Origin: Paguma larvata
Taxonomy: Eukaryota > Chordata > Mammalia > Carnivora > Viverridae
Length of the DNA: 64,000 bases
Assembly: GCA_030068075.1 (NCBI GenBank)
Contig: CM057844.1
Coordinates: 1,426,001 to 1,490,000, forward strand
Direction: 5' to 3'
The notes under the pieces are model-generated. The model had not been told where the DNA came from. It saw only the letters and a program-made list of their open reading frames with translations, and ran no database searches. Position numbers and translations under genes: made by a program. Positions 58,617 through 64,000 of this stretch are shown piece after piece. Within the stretch, counting starts at the first letter, position 1. Each line of letters opens with the position of its first letter.

Positions 58617-61600
58617 TTATCTCCCTCCCTCTCTGTGTCTTTTTTTTCTTTCCCCTTCCCCTCCCCCTGGTTTTTGCTTAGTTTCACAAAGTCCACCTAC
58701 TCGTGGAAACATATGGTATCTGTCTTTTTCTGACTGACTTATTTCACTTAACATAATACCCTCCAGTTCCATCCATCTTGCTACACATGGCCAGATTTCA
58801 TTTTTTCTCATTGCCACGTAGTAGTCCATTGTATATAAGTACCATAACTTCTTTATCCATTCGTCAGTTGATGGGCACTTGGTCTCTTTCCATGATTTGG
58901 CTATTGTCGAAAGTGCTGCTATGAACATTGGGGTACACGTGCTCCTATGCATCAGCATTCCTGTGTCTCTTGGGTAGATTCCTAGCAGGGCTATTGCTGG
59001 GTCATAGGGTAGCTCTATTTTCATTTTTTTGAGGAACCTCCACACCGTTTTCCAGAGTGGCTGCACCAGTTTGCATTCCCACCAACAGTGTAGGAGGGTG
59101 CCTACTTCTCCACATCCTCGCCAGCATCTATAGTTTCCTGATTTGTTCATTTTAGCCGCTCTGACTGGTGTGAGGTGGTATCTCAGTGTAGTTTTGATTT
59201 GTATTTCCCTGATGCTGAGTGACATTGAGCATCGTTTCATGTGTCTGTTGGCCATCTGAATGTCCCCTTTGGAGAAGTGTCTATTCATATCTTCTGCCCA
59301 TTTCTTCACTGGGTTGTTTGTTTTTCGGGTTTGGAGTTTGGTAAGTTCTTTATAAATTTTAGATATTAGTCCTTTATCCGATATGTCATTTGCGATGATC
59401 TTTTCCCATTCCGTTGGTTGCCTATTCGTTTTGTTGGTTGTTTCTTTTGCCGTGCAGAAGCTTTTTATCTTGATGAGGTCCCAATAGTTCATCTTTGCTT
59501 TTAATTCTCTTGCCTTTGGAGACGTGTCGAGTAAGAAATTGGTGCGTCTTAGGTCAAAGAGGCTTTTTCCTGTTTTCTCCTCTAGGATTTTGACGGTTTC
59601 CTGCCTCACATTCAGATCTTTTATCCATTTAGAATTTATTTTTGTGAGTGGTGTAAGAAAGTGGTCTAGTTTCATTCTTTTGCATGTTGCTGTCCAATTC
59701 TCCCAGCACCATTTGTTAAAAAGGCTGTCTTTTTTCCATTGGATACATTTTCCCGCTTTGTCAAAGATTAGTTGGCCATATACTTGCGGGTCCATTTCTG
59801 AGTTTTCTATTCTATTCCATTGGTCTATGCGTCTGTTTTTGTGCCAATACCATACAGTCTTGATGACCACCGCTTTGTAGTAGAGGTTAAAGTCTGGGAT
59901 TGTGATGCCTCCCGCCTTGGTTTTATTCTTCAGTATTATTTTGGCTATTCGAGGTCTTTTGTGGTTCCATACAAATTTTAGGATTGTTTGCTCTAGCTTT
60001 GAGAAGAATGCTGGTGCAATTTTGATTGGGATTGCATTGAATGTGTAGATTGCTTTGGGTAGTATTGCCATTTTGACGATATTTATTCTTCCAATCCATG
60101 AGCATGGGATGTTTTTCCATTTCCTTGTGTCTTCCTCAATTTCCTTCATAAGTTTTTTATAGTTTTCAGTGTAGAGGTCTTTCACATCTTTGGTTAGGTT
60201 TATTCCTAAGTATTTTATGGTTTTTGGTGCAATTGTGAAAGGGATTAGCTTCTTTATTTCTCTTTCTGCTGCTTCATTGTTGGTGTATAGAAATGCCACC
60301 GATTTCTGTACATTGATTTTGTATCCTGCAACTTTGCTGAAATCATGAATCAGTTCTAGTAGGCTTTTGGTGGATTCTGTCGGGTTTTCCATGTAAAGTA
60401 TCATGTCATCTGCAAAAAGTGAAAGTTTGACTTCCTCCTTGCCAATCTTGATGCCTTTTATTTTGTTTTGTTGTCTGATTGCTGATGCTAAGACTTCCAG
60501 CACTATGTTAAATAGCAGTGGCGAGAGTGGACACCCCTGTCGTGTTCCTGATCTCAGGGGGAAGGCTTTCAATTTTTCCCCATTGAGGATGATATTAGCT
60601 GTGGGTTTTTCATATATGGCTTTTATGATGTTTAAGTATGTTCCTTCTATCCCGACTTTCTCGAGAGTTTTTATTAAGAAAGGATGCTGTATTTTGTCAA
60701 ATGCTTTTTCTGCATCTATTGACAGGATCATATGGTTCTTATCTTTTCTTTTGTTGATGTGATGTATCACGTTGATTGATTTGCGAATATTGAACCAGCC
60801 CTGCAACCCAGGGATGAATCCTACTTGATCATGGTGGATAATTCTCTTTATATGCTGTTGGATTCGATTTGCTAGTATCTTGTTGAGAATTTTTGCATCC
60901 ATATTCATCAGGGATATTGGCCTGTAATTTTCTTTCTTTGCTGGGTCTCTATCTGGTTTGGGAATCAAAGTGATGCTGGCTTCATAGAATGAGTCCGGGA
61001 GTTTTCCTTCCGTTTCAATTTTTTGGAACAGCTTGAGGAGGATAGGAATTAACTCTGTTTTAAATGTCTGGTAAAATTCCGCAGGAAAGCCATCTGGTCC
61101 AGGGCTTTTATTTGCTGGGAGGTTTTTAATAACTGATTCTATTTCTTCACTAGTTATGGGTCTGTTCAAATTTTCTATTTCTTCCCGTTTGAGTTTTGGT
61201 AGCGTGTGGCTATTTAGGAAGCTGTCCATTTCTTCCAGATTGCCAAGTTTGGTGGCATATAATTTTTCATAGTATTCTCTGATGATTGCTTGTATCTCTG
61301 AGGGATTGGTTGTAATTTCTCCCTTTTCATTCACGATTTTATTTATTTGAGTTCTCTCTCTTTTCTTTTTGAGAAGCCTGGCTAGAGGTTTGTCTATTTT
61401 GTTTATTTTTTCAAAGAACCAGCTTTTGGTTTCATTGATCTGTTCCACTACCTTTTCTGTCTCCATATGGTTAATTTGAGCTCTGATCTTTGTTATTTCT
61501 CTCTTTCTGCTGGGCTTGGGTTGTTTTAGTTGATCTGCTTCTAGTTCCTTTAGGCGTGCTGTTAGAATTTGTGTTATTGATTTTTCTTGTTTCTTGAGAT

Positions 61601-62582
61601 GGGCCTGGATTGCAATATATTTCCCTCTCAGGACTGCCTTTGCTGCATCCCAGAGCGTTTGGATTGTTGTATTTTCATTTTCATTTGTTTCCATGTATTT
61701 TTTAAATTCTTCTCTGATGGCTTGGTTGACCCAGTCATCTTTTAGTAGGTTATTTCTTAGCCGCCATGTTCTTGGATATTTTCCAGGCTTTCTCCTGTGG
61801 TTGATTTCAAGTTTCAAAGCATTGTGGTCTGACACTGTACACGGTATGATCTCAATTCTTTTATATTTATTCAGAGCTTCCCTGTGCCCCAGAATGTGGT
61901 CTATCTTGGAAAATGTACCGTGTGCAGATGAGAAGAACGTAAATTCCTTTGCTTCTGGATGAAGGACCCTAAAGATGTCTGTGAGGCCCATCTGTCCTAA
62001 TGTGTCATTCAGGGCTATTGTTTCTGCGGAGATTTTCTGTTTTGTTGATCTATCCAATGCTGAGAGTGGAGTGTTGAGATCCCCTACTATTAGGACATTT
62101 TTATCGATGAGGTTGCTAATGTTTGTAATTAGTTGTTTTACAAATTTGGGTGCCCCTGAATTCGGTGCGTAGATATTTACAATTGTTAGCTCTTCCTGCT
62201 GGATGGTCCCTGAGACTATTATATAATGTCCTTCCTCATCTCTTATTACATCGTTCATTTTAAAGTCTAATTTGTCTGATATAAGTGTGGCTACTCCGGC
62301 TTTCTTCTGACTTCCAGTAGCATGGTAGATAGTTCTCCATCCCCTCACTTTCAATCTGAAGGTGTCTTCAGGTTTAAGATGAGTTTCTTGAAGACAGCAA
62401 ATAGATGGGTCTTGTTTTTTAATCCATTCTGTTATCCTTTGTCTTTTGATTGGCGCATTTAGTCCATTTACATTCAGTGTTAATATTGAAAAATATGGGC
62501 TTACAGTCACTGTATTATCTGTAAGTTTCATGTTTGTAAGGCTGTGTCTGGTAGTTTGTATTCTTTGCCTCCTTGTTTTCAT
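58617..62582 (-). CDS. L1 ORF2 protein: endonuclease and reverse transcriptase
   Basis: 1321 codons, open throughout. L1 ORF2p nicks target DNA and copies L1 RNA onto the nick (target-primed reverse transcription). The endonuclease domain (about 1-265) retains the residues equivalent to the human active site: N37 (TLNVNGL), E66 (QETHL), D168/N170 (VGDLN), D228 (KIDH) and D252/H253 (SDH). The reverse transcriptase (about 480-800) has [23 protein letters not shown] and the catalytic FADD at 723-726. A CCHC cluster lies at C1153, C1157, H1165 and C1170. The first Met overlaps the ORF1 stop (ATGA); a second Met at residue 18 lies closer to the human start and could be the real one. Human numbering is offset by 23, and residue 1298 corresponds to the human C-terminus (1275). 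The last 23 residues, from C1299, are extra. Translation probably follows ORF1 on the same RNA by reinitiation, as known for other L1s. Confidence 0.95.
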   Translation of the reverse strand: MKTRRQRIQTTRHSLTNMKLTDNTVTVSPYFSILTLNVNGLNAPIKRQRITEWIKKQDPSICCLQETHLKPEDTFRLKVRGWRTIYHATGSQKKAGVATLISDKLDFKMNDVIRDEEGHYIIVSGTIQQEELTIVNIYAPNSGAPKFVKQLITNISNLIDKNVLIVGDLNTPLSALDRSTKQKISAETIALNDTLGQMGLTDIFRVLHPEAKEFTFFSSAHGTFSKIDHILGHREALNKYKRIEIIPCTVSDHNALKLEINHRRKPGKYPRTWRLRNNLLKDDWVNQAIREEFKKYMETNENENTTIQTLWDAAKAVLRGKYIAIQAHLKKQEKSITQILTARLKELEADQLKQPKPSRKREITKIRAQINHMETEKVVEQINETKSWFFEKINKIDKPLARLLKKKRERTQINKIVNEKGEITTNPSEIQAIIREYYEKLYATKLGNLEEMDSFLNSHTLPKLKREEIENLNRPITSEEIESVIKNLPANKSPGPDGFPAEFYQTFKTELIPILLKLFQKIETEGKLPDSFYEASITLIPKPDRDPAKKENYRPISLMNMDAKILNKILANRIQQHIKRIIHHDQVGFIPGLQGWFNIRKSINVIHHINKRKDKNHMILSIDAEKAFDKIQHPFLIKTLEKVGIEGTYLNIIKAIYEKPTANIILNGEKLKAFPLRSGTRQGCPLSPLLFNIVLEVLASAIRQQNKIKGIKIGKEEVKLSLFADDMILYMENPTESTKSLLELIHDFSKVAGYKINVQKSVAFLYTNNEAAEREIKKLIPFTIAPKTIKYLGINLTKDVKDLYTENYKKLMKEIEEDTRKWKNIPCSWIGRINIVKMAILPKAIYTFNAIPIKIAPAFFSKLEQTILKFVWNHKRPRIAKIILKNKTKAGGITIPDFNLYYKAVVIKTVWYWHKNRRIDQWNRIENSEMDPQVYGQLIFDKAGKCIQWKKDSLFNKWCWENWTATCKRMKLDHFLTPLTKINSKWIKDLNVRQETVKILEEKTGKSLFDLRRTNFLLDTSPKARELKAKMNYWDLIKIKSFCTAKETTNKTNRQPTEWEKIIANDISDKGLISKIYKELTKLQTRKTNNPVKKWAEDMNRHFSKGDIQMANRHMKRCSMSLSIREIQIKTTLRYHLTPVRAAKMNKSGNYRCWRGCGEVGTLLHCWWECKLVQPLWKTVWRFLKKMKIELPYDPAIALLGIYPRDTGMLMHRSTCTPMFIAALSTIAKSWKETKCPSTDEWIKKLWYLYTMDYYVAMRKNEIWPCVARWMELEGIMLSEISQSEKDRYHMFPRVGGLCETKQKPGGGEGERKKRHREGGR

Positions 62583-63472
62583 AGAATGCCCCTCAGGATC
62601 TCTTGCAGTGCTGGCTTATTTTTGATAAATTCTTTCAGTTTTTGTTTGTTGGGAAAAACCTTGATCTCTCCTTCTATTCTGAATGACAGGCTAGCCGGAT
62701 ACAGAATTCTTGGTTGCATGTCCTTCTTGCTCATCACATTGAAGATGTCCTGCCATTCCTTTCTGGCTTGCCAAGTTTCCGTAGATAAGTCTGCTACTAC
62801 CCTTATAGGTCTCCCTTTGTATGTTAGGGTTCTTTTGTCCCTAGCTGCTTTCAGGATTCTCTCCCTATCTTTGTATTTTGCCAGCTTCACTATGATGTGC
62901 CGTGCAGAAGGTCTATTCAAGTTACGTCTGAGGGGAGTTCTCTGTGCCTCTTGGATTTCCATGCCCGTTTCCTTTCTCATGTTGAGGAAGTTCTCAGCAA
63001 TGATTTGTTCCAGAACCCCTTCGACTCCTTTCTCTCTCTCTTCTTCCTCTGGAACTCCTATGATACGGATATTGTTTCTTTTGACTGCATCGCTCAGCTC
63101 TCGAATTCTCCTTTCCTGTTCCTGGATCAGCTTCTCTCTCTTTTTATCTGCTTCCTCTTTTTCAATGATTTTGTCTTCTAATGCACTAACTCTTTCCTCT
63201 ACCTCTTCAATCCGTGCTGTGGTTGCTTCCAGTTTCCCCTGTATTTCTTCCAATGTCTTCTTTAATTCTTCCTGACCGTTTTTAAGGTCTTTGAACTTTG
63301 CCTCGTAGGACCCCTTGCATTCATCTAAGCTTTTTTCAAGGCCAGCAATTAGTTTTATGATTAACATTCTATATTCAAGTTCTGTTATGTTGCTTATATC
63401 TCTTTTCATTAATTCTTGAGCTGTCACTGCTTCTTGTAGACTCTTTTGAGGAGAATTCTTCCGTCTCGTCAT
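62579..63472 (-). CDS. L1 ORF1 protein: RNA-binding chaperone
   Basis: 297 residues from the Met that starts [10 protein letters not shown]. The frame is open 32 codons further upstream, but that extension (from 63568) is not like ORF1p and is probably 5'UTR. ORF1p is a trimeric RNA-binding protein that coats L1 RNA and forms the cytoplasmic RNP with ORF2p. A basic N-terminus is followed by a long heptad-rich coiled coil (about 30-130, with [16 protein letters not shown]). The RRM-type domain (about 131-226) has [11 protein letters not shown] at 134 and RHIIVKL at 191. The C-terminal domain (about 227-297) contains the SFRIEGE motif. The length is somewhat below the human protein (338), mostly in the N-terminal part. 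The stop codon TGA overlaps the ATG of ORF2 by sharing ATGA at 62579-62582. No frameshift or internal stop is seen. Confidence 0.95.
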   Translation of the reverse strand: MTRRKNSPQKSLQEAVTAQELMKRDISNITELEYRMLIIKLIAGLEKSLDECKGSYEAKFKDLKNGQEELKKTLEEIQGKLEATTARIEEVEERVSALEDKIIEKEEADKKREKLIQEQERRIRELSDAVKRNNIRIIGVPEEEEREKGVEGVLEQIIAENFLNMRKETGMEIQEAQRTPLRRNLNRPSARHIIVKLAKYKDRERILKAARDKRTLTYKGRPIRVVADLSTETWQARKEWQDIFNVMSKKDMQPRILYPASLSFRIEGEIKVFPNKQKLKEFIKNKPALQEILRGIL

Positions 63473-64000
63473 TTTGGCTGGATGTGTTATGTGTTGTTTC
63501 TTGAAGTTGCCCTGGAAAGGAAAACTGACAGACACACAGAACACAGAAATACTCAAACGTACCGACAAATGGTCCAGACAAGCAGTTCACAACAGAAAAA
63601 AATAACAAGTGACTCTCTGAGGGCAATGTCCTGAAGTAACAGCTACACGTTAAGGACAGGGTATGTAGTGTGCTGGTGGCAGAGCATATATAGACAGAAT
63701 AATGACTGGTGCAGGGAGAAGAAGGAAATGGACTTTGCCCAGGTAGAGCGACTAAAGGGTTTAATCCAGACTGATAGAAATCAGAATAAGGACAGGTGCG
63801 AGGGAAAAGGAATAAAGATCGATGTCGTCTAGATGAACTTATACGGCCTGGTTATTCCAGAAAAAGGGCCGCTCTGGCCCTCTCGTTCAGATGTTGTTCG
63901 GTCGGCACTTTCCCAGCTATCTCCGAAGACGCTCACCCTCCCCTCAGCTCAACTTCCCGAGTTCGAGTTCGTTTTATCCGACCCAGATTAAACTCACAGT
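63473..64000 (-). promoter_or_regulatory. L1 5'UTR / internal promoter region (partial)
   Basis: Sequence upstream of ORF1 up to the window edge. It is much richer in CpG than the rest of the window: about 14 CpG in the last 210 bases, for example in 'gttcggtcggc', 'ctccgaagacgctc' and 'cgagttcgagttcg'. L1 5'UTRs carry an internal RNA polymerase II promoter, and a CpG-rich 5' end fits that. The transcription start and any repeated promoter monomers would lie outside the window; no monomer repeats are seen inside it. Confidence 0.7.

Larger units (their letters stand above)
58449..64000 (-). mobile_element. Young, near-complete L1 retrotransposon; 5' end beyond the window
   Basis: On the minus strand it runs from the right edge through a 5'UTR (64000-63473), ORF1 (63472-62579), ORF2 (62582-58617) and a short G-rich 3'UTR to a poly-A tail, seen as T at 58452-58466. 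Both reading frames are open. It is colinear with the older tails at 5071-5640 and 53739-54077 over their whole shared length. The 5' target duplication and transcription start are outside the window, so full length is not proven. It carries the only intact protein-coding genes here. Confidence 0.96.

Noticed and set aside
59524..59880. 118-codon plus-strand ORF inside L1 ORF2 (also 60403-60762 and 61594-61962)
   Set aside because: These are shadow frames antisense to ORF2, with no protein features of their own.
62544..63275. 243-codon plus-strand ORF opposite L1 ORF1 and ORF2
   Set aside because: It is antisense to a real coding region. Its openness follows from the purine-rich codon use of ORF1, and the translation is a low-complexity Ser/Leu/Phe string.
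63473..63568. N-terminal extension of L1 ORF1 by 32 codons
   Set aside because: The frame is open, but the residues are hydrophobic and unlike any ORF1p start. The Met at 63472, followed by a basic stretch, fits the family.

Overview
The window reads as nuclear DNA of a carnivore, most likely a member of the cat family. The main evidence is twelve tRNA-Lys-derived CAN SINE copies of the felid type. They have the head 'gggtggctcagtcggtt', the body 'cagagcctggagcctgctt', a pyrimidine-rich tail and an A-rich end with AATAAA motifs. The sequence is AT-rich and CpG-poor, has no long host ORF and no recognisable spliced exon, so it is best read as intergenic or deep intronic DNA. Almost everything that can be named is a transposable element or a relic of one.

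Layout. 1-5 kb: MIR relics, a SINE and a class II-like ERV LTR on the minus strand (2573-3141). 5-13 kb: a 5'-truncated felid-type L1 tail (5071-5640), a long ancient repeat (about 7.1-8.0 kb) and an old L1M 3' end (12.0-13.1 kb). 14.1-15.3 kb: an old processed pseudogene of GAPDH on the minus strand. 16-24 kb: MLT1-type and MER5A relics, and the first copy of a 262-bp duplicated segment (24.05 kb; second copy at 38.67 kb). 25-30 kb: old minus-strand L1/HAL1-type sequence interrupted by an MLT1-type LTR and a SINE. 35.6-37.2 kb: two LTRs of one ERV family arranged head to head as a roughly 0.6-kb imperfect inverted repeat. 38-50 kb: MIR, hAT-like and LTR relics and SINEs. 50.4-54.5 kb: old L1s broken by an ERVL-type LTR and by a solo LTR with a 6-bp target duplication, which itself contains a later truncated L1.

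58.4-64.0 kb: a young minus-strand L1 that runs off the right edge. Both of its ORFs are open. ORF1p has a coiled coil, RRM and C-terminal domain. ORF2p keeps all the endonuclease, FADD reverse transcriptase and CCHC residues checked. The ORFs overlap as ATGA. Relative to the two older tails in the same window, ORF2 has lost both ancestral stop codons and gains 23 C-terminal residues. These two ORFs are the only intact protein-coding sequence I can support; together they make the RNA-binding and nicking/reverse-transcribing proteins of an L1 particle, the kind of machinery that also mobilises SINEs.

Repeat family names were assigned by reading, not by a database search. Subfamily names and outer boundaries are approximate.
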